Below, piece by piece: positions 9,207 to 18,053 of a stretch of DNA of 64,000 bases (position 1 is its first letter; each line of letters begins with the position of its first letter). The DNA comes from Flavihumibacter rivuli. GTDB lineage: Bacteria; Bacteroidota; Bacteroidia; Chitinophagales; Chitinophagaceae. The notes beneath the pieces were generated by a model, which saw only the letters and a list, made by a program, of their open reading frames with translations, ran no database searches and had not been told where the DNA came from. A program made the position numbers and the translations under genes. Where the stretch lies: positions 90,001-154,000 of the forward strand of contig NZ_CP092334.1 in assembly GCF_018595685.2 (NCBI RefSeq), in the 5' to 3' direction.

Positions 9207-10169
9207 TTAGTATTTTCTGTCTGTAGTAAATCTAACCAGTTCTTCCAGAGCCATCCTGGTGTCCGTTTCCGGGAATTGGTGCAAGATAGCCAGGGCTTCA
9301 TCCCTGTACCTGAACATGGCTTCAGTAGCATAGCTGATACCACCTGCAGCCACTACAGCATCGATCACCTCTTTCACCTTCACCGGGTCATTGTTGTTGT
9401 TTTTGATGGTGTAGATCAGTTTCCTTCGTGTGGCCTTATCCGTATTATTTAGGGTATAAATTAAAGGTAGTGTAAGTTTCTTTTCCTTAATGTCATTGCC
9501 CGTTGGCTTGCCCACATTTTCTGACCCATAATCAAAGAGGTCGTCCTTGATCTGGAAGGCAATGCCTACTTTCTCCCCGAACTGCCTCATCAGGCTGGCG
9601 TGCTCCTCATTCCCCGCGGCGGAATAAGCTCCCGCTGAGCAGGCAGAAGCCAGTAATGAGGCTGTTTTATTGCTGATGATCTCATAATAGACCTTTTCTT
9701 CCAGGTTCAGGGTACGGGACTTTTCTATCTGGAGCAGTTCCCCTTCACTCATCCTCCTCACCGCATCGGTTAGGATCTGCAAAATCCTAAATTCATGGTT
9801 ATCAAGAGATAAAAGAAGGCCTTTGGCCAATAAATAATCCCCCAGCAATACCGAAATCTTGGCTTTCCAAAGCGCATAGGTAGAGAAAAAGCCCCTTCTT
9901 TCCATGGATTCGTCCACCACATCATCGTGTACCAGGCTGGCGGTGTGGAGGAGTTCAACCAGGGAGGCTGCCCTGTAAGTGCTGTCGGTAATGCCCCCGC
10001 AAAGCCTTGCCGTCAAAAGCACAAACATGGGCCTGATCTGCTTGCCCTTGCGTTTGACGATGAACCGGGTGATCCGGTCGAGCATGCTCACCTGGCTCTT
10101 AACTGCATCTTTGAACCGGACTTCAAAAATGGCCAATTCTTCGGCTATTAGTGATTGTGATAACTTCAT
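9207..10169 (-). CDS. polyprenyl diphosphate synthase
   Basis: 320 residues from the ATG at 10169; a TTG seven codons further upstream is possible but less likely. Trans-isoprenyl diphosphate synthase signatures: first Asp-rich motif DDVVDE at residues 82-87 after LLHTASLVH, second Asp-rich motif DDLFDYGSE in FQIKDDLFDYG, and the GKPTGNDIKEKKLTLPLIY stretch that follows it. It condenses IPP onto allylic diphosphates; the length class and small residues before the first motif fit a medium/long-chain enzyme (hepta- or octaprenyl) that makes the menaquinone side chain. It sits upstream of recJ with no gap. IspH, also in this window, supplies the same pathway. Confidence 0.93.
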   Translation of the reverse strand: MKLSQSLIAEELAIFEVRFKDAVKSQVSMLDRITRFIVKRKGKQIRPMFVLLTARLCGGITDSTYRAASLVELLHTASLVHDDVVDESMERRGFFSTYALWKAKISVLLGDYLLAKGLLLSLDNHEFRILQILTDAVRRMSEGELLQIEKSRTLNLEEKVYYEIISNKTASLLASACSAGAYSAAGNEEHASLMRQFGEKVGIAFQIKDDLFDYGSENVGKPTGNDIKEKKLTLPLIYTLNNTDKATRRKLIYTIKNNNNDPVKVKEVIDAVVAAGGISYATEAMFRYRDEALAILHQFPETDTRMALEELVRFTTDRKY

Positions 10170-10286
10170 TATGGGTAATAAGCAGGGCAAATTACTATAA
10201 AGCGGACCATTTACAAAGCAGCGTTCCGGATTGGCAAATGTCTAATGACATATGGCAAGTGAATCAAATGTCTGATTGTTATTTTA

Positions 10287-10317
10287 TTTGGTATTTAAAA
10301 CGCAATTAATATTTTTG
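10287..10317 (+). promoter_or_regulatory. promoter of the OmpA-family gene
   Basis: TTTG at 10287-10290, a 19-base spacer, and TATTTTTG at 10310-10317: a perfect Bacteroidota promoter. Predicted transcription start near 10322, giving a leader of about 55 bases. Confidence 0.82.
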
Positions 10318-10377
10318 TCCTGATTTTATTTGTCGTATCCTGTCAATTCATTAACCATTTTTTATTAAACCTCCATT

Positions 10378-12039
10378 ATGGCAAGCAAAAAAAACGCAGT
10401 TCTTTTTGGTTTACTGTGCTTGTTTTCGTCGGCTGGCTTCGCCCAAATCGGTGCCAGTTATGATGTAACAGATTCTTCCCTCATTCCACGGAAAAGACTT
10501 CCTCAGCACAATGAGTTCATGAATAATACCTACCCGTTCCCAGCTAAACCACGTAACCAGTGGGAAGTGGGTCTGAAAGTGGGGGCTTTTTCTATAAGTG
10601 GTGATGTGCCTGCCGTATTCCCAACTGCAGGGTTTGGTTTCAATGTCCGCAAGGCATTGGGCTATGTTTTCTCCCTCAGGATGGAATATGTTTATGGTAT
10701 GGCCAAAGGCTTGCACTGGTCTTCTTCCGGTAATTACGGAAAGAACTCAGCCTGGGTAGATAACGGCTATGTACCAGCCAGGAGGCTTTCAACCGGACAG
10801 CTCCTCCCTGTGCAAGATGAGATTTATTATAACTACAAAACAAACGTACAAGACCTTCAGATTCAAGGTTTAGTAAGTCTTAATAATATCCTTTTCCACA
10901 AGGCCCAGCCCAAAACCAACCTGTATGCATTGGTAGGTATTGGTGGTATGATCTACGATACCAAGGTAAATGCCTTGAACGGGGATGAAAAGTATGACTT
11001 CAGTACCATTAACGGTAACGTATACAGCGATCGTAAAGACACCAAAAAGCAATTGAGGGATCTTTTGGATGACAGCTATGAAACTGATGGCGAGAAGCAT
11101 GAAGAGCAAAAGGCTGAATTGTTTGGAAAGACCTTCAGGCCGGTTTATTCAGTTGGTCTTGGTTTCTCTTACCGTTTAGGTCAGCGCATCAGTCTCTCAC
11201 TTGAAGATAGGTTCACCATTACAAAAGATGACCTCCTTGATGGCCAGCGCTGGCAGGAAGCTCCTGCGGGAGATGCCGTGTTGACCAGGGATTATGATAC
11301 CTATAACTTCCTGAGCCTGGGTGTTAACTATGCTTTTGGAAAGAACAGGACAGCACCCCTTTATTGGATGAATCCCCTGGATTACGCCTACAACGAGCTG
11401 AACGCCCCCAAGCATATGAAGATGCCTAAGCCTGTATTGGATGATGCTGATGGTGATGGTGTAACTGACCAATTTGACCTGGAACCCAATACTCCACAAG
11501 GAGCACCTGTTGACAGCCATGGCGTAAGCAAGGATACTGATGGTGACGGCGTACCTGACTTCAAGGATAAGGAACTCATCACCCCAACCCAGTGCCAGCC
11601 TGTTGATGCTGATGGTGTAGGTAAGTGTCCTGAGCCAGAATGCTGTAAGAATATCGCCGCTAATATGGTGGCTAAGCCCCAGTGCGCTATCGGCGACCTG
11701 CCAAGCATCAGCTTTACCGGTCGTTCCGTTTCACTGAGTGCCGATGCTAAGGCTGTCCTGGCAAGTGTTGCTGAGAAGCTGCGCAACAACCCAACTTGTA
11801 AGGTATCTGTAATCGGTTACGGTGAATCCAGCAAGTCTGCACAGCAGCTTAGCTGGGATCGCGTAAACGCCGTGATCAACTACCTGATCGAGAAAGAAGG
11901 TATCAGCGCTGACCGCTTCATCTTCAAGTATGGCGAAGGTGGTGGAGACACCAATACAGTTGACCTCCGTGATGCTACAGGTGAAGAAGGACCCAATGCG
12001 GTTCCAGCGCCTCACCCGAACCTTCGCAAAAAGGGATAA
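10378..12039 (+). CDS. OmpA-family outer membrane protein with TSP3 repeats
   Basis: 553 residues. A Sec signal peptide (residues 1-22, cleavage after GFAQ) is followed by a beta-barrel-like region to about 330 with alternating aromatic strands. At about 358-415 there are Ca-binding thrombospondin type 3 repeats (DADGDGVTDQFD, DTDGDGVPDFKD) and a Cys-rich piece (ECCKNI). The C-terminal 110 residues form an OmpA-like peptidoglycan-binding domain, with the pattern SADAKAVLASVAEKL and the later RVNAVINYLI. The protein probably tethers the outer membrane to the cell wall. Codon use and the strong promoter suggest high expression. Monocistronic. Confidence 0.93.
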   Translation: MASKKNAVLFGLLCLFSSAGFAQIGASYDVTDSSLIPRKRLPQHNEFMNNTYPFPAKPRNQWEVGLKVGAFSISGDVPAVFPTAGFGFNVRKALGYVFSLRMEYVYGMAKGLHWSSSGNYGKNSAWVDNGYVPARRLSTGQLLPVQDEIYYNYKTNVQDLQIQGLVSLNNILFHKAQPKTNLYALVGIGGMIYDTKVNALNGDEKYDFSTINGNVYSDRKDTKKQLRDLLDDSYETDGEKHEEQKAELFGKTFRPVYSVGLGFSYRLGQRISLSLEDRFTITKDDLLDGQRWQEAPAGDAVLTRDYDTYNFLSLGVNYAFGKNRTAPLYWMNPLDYAYNELNAPKHMKMPKPVLDDADGDGVTDQFDLEPNTPQGAPVDSHGVSKDTDGDGVPDFKDKELITPTQCQPVDADGVGKCPEPECCKNIAANMVAKPQCAIGDLPSISFTGRSVSLSADAKAVLASVAEKLRNNPTCKVSVIGYGESSKSAQQLSWDRVNAVINYLIEKEGISADRFIFKYGEGGGDTNTVDLRDATGEEGPNAVPAPHPNLRKKG

Positions 12040-12060
12040 TGAATTGACAGACAATAACTA

Positions 12061-12085
12061 AGCCCCGAGAAATCGGGGCTTTTTA
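12061..12085 (+). terminator. terminator of the OmpA-family gene
   Basis: AGCCCCGA GAAA TCGGGGCT followed by TTTTT; the loop is a GNRA tetraloop. Confidence 0.92.
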
Positions 12086-12127
12086 TATTTTGCTTAACGC
12101 TAATGTTTTGGGCACACCATAATTATC

Positions 12128-12157
12128 TTCCATATTTGCCCAAATCTGTTAACTTTG
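12128..12157 (+). promoter_or_regulatory. promoter of bamD operon
   Basis: Perfect TAACTTTG at 12150-12157 with a weak upstream TTC at 12128-12130 (spacer 19). The ATG follows 9 bases after the box, so the leader is only a few bases long. Confidence 0.6.
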
Positions 12158-12166
12158 CAGCCCTCT

Positions 12167-12982
12167 ATGAGATTTATCGGAGTAATTTTATTGGTCGTAG
12201 TTTTTGGTACAGGCTGTTCCAACTTTGCCAAGGTGCAAAAAAGCACCGATTATGACTATAAGTTGAAAATGGCTGACCAGTATTATGCCAAGAAGAAGTA
12301 CAATTACGCACAGCAATTGTATGAAGAGCTTTTCCCGCTACTGAAGGGGTCTGATAAGTTTGAGGATGTTTATTACAAATATGCATACTGTGCCTATAAC
12401 CAAAAGGATTACCTGAATGCCGAGAATCTTTTTAAAGGCTTCGTTGAGGTATTCCCCACCAGTAAGCGCGCCGAAGAGATGGAATATATGAGGGCCTATA
12501 CCTATTACAGGCAGTCCCCCAAGGTGGAGCTTGACCAAACCAATACCTCAAAGACTATTGGTTTCATGCAAACCTTCATTAATACCCATCCCGGCTCTGA
12601 AAAGAACAAGGAAGCATCCGACATCATCGATAAGTGCAGGGCCAAGTTGGAGGCAAAGGAGGCCATGAGTGCTGAGTTGTATTACAACCTCCGTCAATAT
12701 AAGGCATCAGCAATCGCTTATACCAACCTGTTGAACAACTTTCCGGATTCTGAGAAAAGTGACGAATACAAATTGAAAGTCGTTCGTTCTTATTTCGAAT
12801 ATGCCAGCCTTAGTGTTGACGAGAAAAAGGAAGAGCGTTTTGAAAAAGTGATCGAGGAGTGTAATGAGTTTATCGACCGGTTCCCGGAAAGTAAACTTAG
12901 AAAAGATGCAGAAAGATTCTTAAATTTATCCCAGAACAATATTAAAGCCTTAAAAAATGAGCAAGTTAAGACGTCAGCTTAG
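12167..12982 (+). CDS. bamD: outer membrane assembly lipoprotein BamD
   Basis: 271 residues from the ATG at 12167; a TTG four codons upstream belongs to the promoter box. A lipoprotein signal ends in GTGC (Cys about 17). The mature protein is a chain of TPR-like helices (KKKYNYAQQLYEELF, DYLNAENLFKGFVEVFP, and LRQYKASAIAYTNLL followed by LNNFPDSEKSDE), typical of the YfiO/BamD family. It is the essential lipoprotein of the BAM complex that inserts beta-barrel proteins in the outer membrane. The gene overlaps rpoZ by 26 bases, suggesting translational coupling. The gene order bamD-rpoZ-coaBC-DUF4835 recurs in Bacteroidota. Confidence 0.93.
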   Translation: MRFIGVILLVVVFGTGCSNFAKVQKSTDYDYKLKMADQYYAKKKYNYAQQLYEELFPLLKGSDKFEDVYYKYAYCAYNQKDYLNAENLFKGFVEVFPTSKRAEEMEYMRAYTYYRQSPKVELDQTNTSKTIGFMQTFINTHPGSEKNKEASDIIDKCRAKLEAKEAMSAELYYNLRQYKASAIAYTNLLNNFPDSEKSDEYKLKVVRSYFEYASLSVDEKKEERFEKVIEECNEFIDRFPESKLRKDAERFLNLSQNNIKALKNEQVKTSA

Positions 12983-13298
12983 TTCTAATACCAGCAATGT
13001 AGCGGAGGCAAAAAACCTTGCTGACATCAAATCAAGAACGGGAAACCTCTATGAATCCATAGCGGTTATTGCTAAAAGGGCAAACCAGATCAATGTGGCC
13101 TTGAAAGAGGAGCTGCACAACAAACTGGAAGAGTTTGCGACCCATACCGATAGCCTGGAAGAGATCCATGAGAACAAGGAGCAGATCGAGATATCCAGGG
13201 CTTATGAGCGCATGCCTAACCCTGCTTTATTGGCTACCCAGGAGTTCATGGAAGAGAAGGTTTATTATCGCAGGAACGAAGACAACCTGTTTAGCTAA
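12957..13298 (+). CDS. rpoZ: RNA polymerase omega subunit, Bacteroidota type
   Basis: 113 residues. The central region NLYESIAVIAKRANQIN matches the omega alpha-helical core that wraps the beta-prime C-terminus (the YEAV..AxRARQL pattern of other omegas). The flanks are specific to Bacteroidota: a basic N-terminus and an acidic C-terminal extension with AYERMPNPALLATQEF. The call rests on this pattern and on the conserved position between bamD and coaBC. Omega helps assemble and stabilise RNA polymerase; whether the ppGpp site is kept cannot be judged. Followed by a strong terminator, although the coaBC genes continue on the same strand. Confidence 0.85.
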   Translation: MSKLRRQLSSNTSNVAEAKNLADIKSRTGNLYESIAVIAKRANQINVALKEELHNKLEEFATHTDSLEEIHENKEQIEISRAYERMPNPALLATQEFMEEKVYYRRNEDNLFS

Positions 13299-13318
13299 TA
13301 TTTTGTCAATTAATTGGT

Positions 13319-13346
13319 AAAGCGACAGTTTTCTGTCGCTTTTTTT
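13319..13346 (+). terminator. terminator after rpoZ
   Basis: AGCGACAG TTTT CTGTCGCT followed by seven T. Confidence 0.9.
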
Positions 13347-13392
13347 ATGCACCCAACTAACAGTTGGTAGGTAAATGCTATAATTTTAGGGC

Positions 13393-14589
13393 ATGTTGAA
13401 AGGCAAAAAGATTCTATTGGGGATATCAGGCAGCATCGCTGCATACAAATCCATCCTGCTGGTCAGGATGCTGGTTAAGGCTGGTGCAGAGGTTAGGGTT
13501 GTCATGACCCCGTCGGCAAAGGATTTTGTAAGCCCGCTTACCTTGTCTACTTTATCCAGGCATCCTGTGTTGGTAGATCTGTTTGATGAAGCGGCCTGGG
13601 CCAACCACGTCATGTTAGGACGCTGGGCCGACCTGATGCTGATCGCCCCATTGAGTTGTAATACCCTGGGCAAAATGGCTAATGGCCTATGTGACAATTT
13701 ACTTCTGGCTGTTTACCTGTCCGCTACCTGCCCTGTCTGGGTAGCCCCGGCAATGGATGAGGATATGTGGCACCATCCAACTACAAAGAAGAACCTCCTC
13801 GCGCTGGAAGGTTATGGTAACAGGGTTTTGCCAGTTGGAAAGGGTGAACTGGCCAGCGGATTGGTGGGAGATGGGCGGATGGCTGAGCCTGAAGATATCC
13901 TGGACAATATTGAGCAGTTTTTTTCATCATCACAGGAGTTTGCAGGTAAAAAGGTCCTGATCACAGCAGGCCCAACCTATGAACCCCTGGATCCAGTGAG
14001 GTTCATCGGTAACCATTCTTCCGGAAAAATGGGCATCGCCCTGGCCCTCGAGATGGCCAACAGGGGCGCAGCGGTGGAATTGGTCCTGGGGCCCGGGGTA
14101 CAGCATCTGGCCCATCCCGGTATCAATGTGACAAGGGTGAAGACCGCTGAAGAAATGTATGATGCAGCTGTTTCCAGGTTCAAAGACTCAAACGTTGCGA
14201 TCATGGCTGCTGCGGTGGCTGATTATACGCCTGTAACGGTTGCTGAAGAGAAGATCAAGAAGCAGGAGGAAGGTCTTGTAATAGCATTAAAAAAGACCAG
14301 GGATATCCTGAAGTCTTTGGGGGAGTTGAAACAACCGGGACAGCTATTGGTAGGCTTTGCGCTGGAGACCAATAATGAAGAAGCTAACGCAATTGAAAAA
14401 TTGCAAAAGAAGAATGCTGATATGATCGTCCTTAACTCCCTGAATGACCAGGGGGCAGGATTTGGAATAGATACCAACAAGGTTACTATTTTTGACAGGT
14501 CCGGTAACAGTAATGCCTATCCGGTAAAATCAAAATCGGCTGTGGCCAGGGACATCGTTGATGCTATCCTAAATCTGAATCATGCGTAA
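13393..14589 (+). CDS. coaBC: bifunctional CoaBC: PPC decarboxylase / PPC synthetase
   Basis: 398 residues, full-length fusion. The N-terminal flavoprotein CoaC domain (1-180) has GISGSIAAYKS at 9-19, the catalytic-His segment WANHVMLGRWAD near 74-85, and APAMDEDMW near 117-125, a Bacteroidota variant of the PAMNxxM substrate clamp. The C-terminal CoaB domain (about 188-398) has ITAGPTYEPLDPVRFI, NHSSGKMG, AAVADYTP and the KIKK motif. It converts 4'-phosphopantothenate plus Cys to 4'-phosphopantetheine using CTP or ATP and FMN. Overlaps the next gene by 8 bases. Confidence 0.97.
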   Translation: MLKGKKILLGISGSIAAYKSILLVRMLVKAGAEVRVVMTPSAKDFVSPLTLSTLSRHPVLVDLFDEAAWANHVMLGRWADLMLIAPLSCNTLGKMANGLCDNLLLAVYLSATCPVWVAPAMDEDMWHHPTTKKNLLALEGYGNRVLPVGKGELASGLVGDGRMAEPEDILDNIEQFFSSSQEFAGKKVLITAGPTYEPLDPVRFIGNHSSGKMGIALALEMANRGAAVELVLGPGVQHLAHPGINVTRVKTAEEMYDAAVSRFKDSNVAIMAAAVADYTPVTVAEEKIKKQEEGLVIALKKTRDILKSLGELKQPGQLLVGFALETNNEEANAIEKLQKKNADMIVLNSLNDQGAGFGIDTNKVTIFDRSGNSNAYPVKSKSAVARDIVDAILNLNHA

Positions 14590-15502
14590 AGCCTTATTCC
14601 TTCTCCTTATTTTGACTTGTGCCCAATCCAGTGGCTTCTCCCAGGAGATCCAGGCGAAAGTGGCCGTGATGGCCAACCAGGTCAGCACCAAGATAGATCG
14701 GAAGGTTTTCAATACCCTTCAGTCTGCCTTGAATAATTTCCTGAATAACAGGAAGTGGACCAGGGATGCCTACCAGGCGCAGGAAAAAATATCCTGTAAT
14801 TTCCTGCTTACCATCAGTGAAGCTGCTGAAGGGAATATTTATAAAGCCACCCTCACAGTTCAGGCTGGCCGACCGGTTTACAACAGTTCTTACCTGAGTC
14901 CTCTGATCAATTTCCTGGATGATAATGTGACCTTCCGTTATGTTGAGTTCCAGCAGCTGGATTTTAACGAGAACAGGGTTTCCGGCAGTGATCCCTTTGT
15001 GTCCAATCTAACCGCAGTACTTGCGTATTATGTTTATATCATCCTGGGCTTGGATGGTGATTCCTTTGCCCTGAGGGGAGGGGATCCCTGGTTTGTAAAA
15101 GCCCAAAACATAGTGAATAACTCGCCTGATAGCCGGGACTTGCTGGGGTGGAAAGCATTTGATGGGCAGCGTAACCGTTATTGGTTGATGGAGAACCTTA
15201 CCAGCAGCAGGTATACCCTGGTACATGATGCCATATATAGTTATTTCAGGCAGGGACTTGACCAGTTTTACGAGAATGAGGCAGAGGCACGGAAATCTGT
15301 TTTGGTGGCTTTGCAGCAACTGAATACCCTGAATAGTGAGATCCCTAATACCATGGTGATCCCATTCTTTTTCCAGGGCCGTACGATGGAACTGGTGAAG
15401 ATATTTAGGAAGGCTCCGCCTGAGGAAAGGTCACAGGCTTCCGAGATCCTCGCCAGGCTCGATATTACTAATGCCAATACCTACAAACAAGAATTGAAAT
15501 GA
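14582..15502 (+). CDS. DUF4835 family secreted protein
   Basis: 306 residues with a Sec signal peptide (cleavage after about residue 21, GFSQ). Landmarks of the DUF4835 family are the opening QEIQAKVAVMANQVSTKIDR, the internal IDGQ-like segment around FDGQRNRYWLMENLTS, and the end RLDITNANTYKQELK (shown in full as the last residues). From memory, some databases name this family PorD and tie it to type IX secretion, but I cannot verify that here. Position between coaBC and DUF4296 is typical of Bacteroidota. Periplasmic location is inferred from the signal peptide. It overlaps both neighbours by a few bases, so the genes form one transcript. Confidence 0.85.
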   Translation: MRKALFLLLILTCAQSSGFSQEIQAKVAVMANQVSTKIDRKVFNTLQSALNNFLNNRKWTRDAYQAQEKISCNFLLTISEAAEGNIYKATLTVQAGRPVYNSSYLSPLINFLDDNVTFRYVEFQQLDFNENRVSGSDPFVSNLTAVLAYYVYIILGLDGDSFALRGGDPWFVKAQNIVNNSPDSRDLLGWKAFDGQRNRYWLMENLTSSRYTLVHDAIYSYFRQGLDQFYENEAEARKSVLVALQQLNTLNSEIPNTMVIPFFFQGRTMELVKIFRKAPPEERSQASEILARLDITNANTYKQELK

Positions 15503-15870
15503 TGCGAATGGCAATGGCAGGCATTATGTTGATCATGATGTTTTCCTGCAAGGATGGGGATGGAAAGGATTTGCCCGAAGGAATCATGGGGCAGGAAGAA
15601 ATCGTTCCCATAATTTATGACCTGATGCTTGCGGATGAATACCATAATGAGATCTTGGTAAAGGATTCATCACTTCCTGCAGGAGGCCGGTTGAAAAAGT
15701 ATGAGCAGGTTTTCCTGTTGCATAAAACCAATTACGAAGCGTTTTCGACCAGTTACAAATACTATTTGTCCAGGCCTGACCTTTTGAAGCCTGTCTTTGA
15801 TTCTGTAGAAAGTTATGCTGGAAAGGTTAGGGCAAGGATCTATAATTCGGCGAAAAAAACTGCGCCATAG
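15499..15870 (+). CDS. DUF4296 family lipoprotein
   Basis: 123 residues. Short lipoprotein signal with Cys at about 17 (MMFSC). The family core follows: a helix with IVPIIYDLMLADEYHNE, a charged loop, then FLLHKTNYEAFSTSYKYYLSRPDLL, quoted here only in part. These small periplasmic helical lipoproteins are found only in Bacteroidota and have no assigned function. The start codon overlaps the end of the DUF4835 gene by 4 bases, hence coupled translation. End of the bamD-to-DUF4296 gene string. Confidence 0.8.
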   Translation: MMRMAMAGIMLIMMFSCKDGDGKDLPEGIMGQEEIVPIIYDLMLADEYHNEILVKDSSLPAGGRLKKYEQVFLLHKTNYEAFSTSYKYYLSRPDLLKPVFDSVESYAGKVRARIYNSAKKTAP

Positions 15871-15923
15871 GTAAAAGGTATCGCTTTTATGTCCACATAA
15901 TTTAAAATCAAATTGTTTGCCGT

Positions 15924-16616
15924 ATGAATAAGGTTGTTGCCAATGCCGATCAGGCTATTCACGACATACCTGATGGAGCCACTATCATGTTGGGGGGATT
16001 TGGGCTTTGTGGAATACCAGAGTTTTGTATCGACGCCCTGGCGAAAAAAGGGGTGAAGGACCTTACTTGCATTTCAAACAATGCAGGGGTGGATGATTTT
16101 GGCCTCGGGATCCTGTTGAAAAGCAGGCAGATAAGGAAGATGATGAGCTCCTATGTGGGCGAGAATGCCGAGTTTGAGCGGCAGTTACTGAGTGGGGAAC
16201 TGGAAGTGGACCTCATTCCCCAGGGAACCCTGGCTACCCGAATCCAGATGGCAGGCATGGGAATACCTGCTTTTTTTACTCCTGCCGGTTTTGGTACCGA
16301 GATTGCCGAAGGCAAAGAGGTTAGGGAGTTCAATGGCAAACATTACCTGATGGAAGAGGCGCTTCATGCCGATTTCGCTATTGTAAAAGCGTGGAAGGGA
16401 GACCGTTATGGGAACCTCGTTTTCAGGAAGACCACCAGGAATTTTTCTACATCAATGGCCAAGGCCGGCAGGATCACTATCGCTGAGGTGGAAGAACTTG
16501 TTGAACCTGGGGAATTGGACCCGGATGGCATACATGTAGCAGGGGTTTATGTTCACCGTATATTCCAGGCCGGCCCTTACCAGAAAAGGATCGAGCGGCG
16601 TACAGTAAGGTTATAA
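15924..16616 (+). CDS. scoA: 3-oxoacid CoA-transferase subunit A
   Basis: 230 residues. The family I CoA-transferase alpha-subunit signature [10 protein letters not shown] lies near residues 20-30, followed by [13 protein letters not shown] and the [20 protein letters not shown] stretch. Together with the beta subunit it moves CoA between succinyl-CoA and acetoacetate (or similar acids), feeding ketone bodies or branched-chain breakdown products into acetyl-CoA. In most genomes scoA and scoB are adjacent; here a 744-base gene is inserted in between with close spacing, so the three genes are probably one operon. Confidence 0.93.
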   Translation: MNKVVANADQAIHDIPDGATIMLGGFGLCGIPEFCIDALAKKGVKDLTCISNNAGVDDFGLGILLKSRQIRKMMSSYVGENAEFERQLLSGELEVDLIPQGTLATRIQMAGMGIPAFFTPAGFGTEIAEGKEVREFNGKHYLMEEALHADFAIVKAWKGDRYGNLVFRKTTRNFSTSMAKAGRITIAEVEELVEPGELDPDGIHVAGVYVHRIFQAGPYQKRIERRTVRL

Positions 16617-16640
16617 TTCTATTATCAGTATTTCATATTC

Positions 16641-17384
16641 ATGTTTACGAGCAAACAGCAGCTTACGGTTGGAATGGGTGTGGACCCTGAGATCGCAGCT
16701 TTTTTTGTGGACCGTAAGGTGCCACAGGATAATTCATATTGGAAGGGTAGGCTTCTCTATGTTGCAAGGGGTACAGGTTACCTGTTCATTCCCTTGTATT
16801 ATGACCTGAAACTCAAGCTTGGTTTGGATAAATCTATCCTGCTGGGTGAGGCTTATGTCGGGCTCATGGAAAAGATACTGCATGAAGCTGCGAGACAGGA
16901 ACTGGGGGAATTGGGATTCCAGGAACATATCAGGAATATTGAAGCCTTCGTCCGGCCACAGGTGGTGAACCATGACCTGTTTGGACGCCTGCATGATTAT
17001 TTTCAACAGCAATCAAGGGAGCCCCTTGGGAATATTGGTACGGATAAGCCGGCACTTAATCGTGGTGATGCCTTGCTCTACCAACTTTGTGTGTTGCCGG
17101 AAGGGAGCCCTTATGAGGAAGTGATCCGGCAATGGTGCCATTTGGTGCCCTCTTTCCTGCTGATGGACGACCTGATGGATATGAAGGAAGACCAGGAAAA
17201 TAATGAGGAGAATGCATTGTCCCAATACGGGTTTGATGCCAATGGGGTAAAGGCAGCCATCAGGGACCTGGAAGGTAATTTCCAGGCGATAGGGGAGCTG
17301 AACCCCGCTCTTTCGGAATTTTTTAAAAGGGAGCTGGAGCGTAAAATGGCCAGTCCCTATTTTCAAACATTATTAAATCCTTGA
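16641..17384 (+). CDS. possible class I terpenoid-synthase-fold protein
   Basis: 247 residues, predicted soluble and mostly helical; no signal peptide. At residues 176-184 it has DDLMDMKED preceded by the hydrophobic PSFLLM, closely like the DDxxD(x)nD/E motif with which class I isoprenoid synthases bind Mg-diphosphate. I do not see a second canonical NSE/DTE or DDxxD motif, so catalysis is uncertain. I recall similar Bacteroidota proteins annotated as class 1 isoprenoid biosynthesis enzymes, unverified. The gene lies 24 bases after scoA and 3 bases before scoB, which suggests co-expression with the CoA-transferase. Alternative: an all-helical protein of unrelated function with a chance acidic motif. 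Confidence 0.6.
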   Translation: MFTSKQQLTVGMGVDPEIAAFFVDRKVPQDNSYWKGRLLYVARGTGYLFIPLYYDLKLKLGLDKSILLGEAYVGLMEKILHEAARQELGELGFQEHIRNIEAFVRPQVVNHDLFGRLHDYFQQQSREPLGNIGTDKPALNRGDALLYQLCVLPEGSPYEEVIRQWCHLVPSFLLMDDLMDMKEDQENNEENALSQYGFDANGVKAAIRDLEGNFQAIGELNPALSEFFKRELERKMASPYFQTLLNP

Positions 17385-17387
17385 TCT

Positions 17388-18047
17388 ATGGCTTTGGATA
17401 AGTTTGGTATCGCCAAAAGAATAGCCCAGGAACTTCAGGATGGCATGTACGTCAACCTGGGAATAGGCATTCCTACCCTTTGTGCTAACTATATTCCCCA
17501 GGGTATGCAGATCATGTTGCAAAGTGAGAACGGCATGCTGGGCATCGGTCCTTATCCCACGGATGAAGAAATAGACGCGGACCTTATCAATGCCGGTAAG
17601 GAAACGGTGACATTGATCCCGGGAGGGGTGTATTTTGACAGTGCCGAAAGCTTTGGTATGATCAGGGCAGGTAAGATCGACCTTACAGTATTGGGGGCCA
17701 TGGAAGTGTCGGATAGTGGGGATATAGCCAACTGGAAGATCCCGGGCAAGATGGTGAAGGGTATGGGTGGGGCAATGGACCTGGTAGCCAGTGCCAGGAA
17801 TATCATTGTGGCCATGATGCATACCAATCCTAAAGGGGAGTCGAAACTTTTGCCGGCTTGTACCTTGCCTTTGACAGGAGTGAAATGTGTCAGGAAGGTA
17901 GTTACCGAACTGGCTGTGCTGGATATTACCCCGGAAGGGTTCCGCTTACTGGAAAGGGCGCCGGGAGTAAGTGTGGAAGAGATCAGGGCGAAAACGGCAG
18001 GCCGGCTGGTCATTGACGGGGATATCCCGGAAATGAGGCTGGACTAA
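17388..18047 (+). CDS. scoB: 3-oxoacid CoA-transferase subunit B
   Basis: 219 residues. The beta-subunit motif [12 protein letters not shown] (residues 45-56) carries the catalytic Glu that forms the CoA thioester; [15 protein letters not shown] precedes it and [14 protein letters not shown] follows near 104-117. Pairs with the A subunit encoded two genes upstream. Its stop codon lies in a short hairpin that it shares with the stop codon of the convergent response-regulator gene. Confidence 0.95.
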   Translation: MALDKFGIAKRIAQELQDGMYVNLGIGIPTLCANYIPQGMQIMLQSENGMLGIGPYPTDEEIDADLINAGKETVTLIPGGVYFDSAESFGMIRAGKIDLTVLGAMEVSDSGDIANWKIPGKMVKGMGGAMDLVASARNIIVAMMHTNPKGESKLLPACTLPLTGVKCVRKVVTELAVLDITPEGFRLLERAPGVSVEEIRAKTAGRLVIDGDIPEMRLD

Positions 18048-18053
18048 GGGGGG

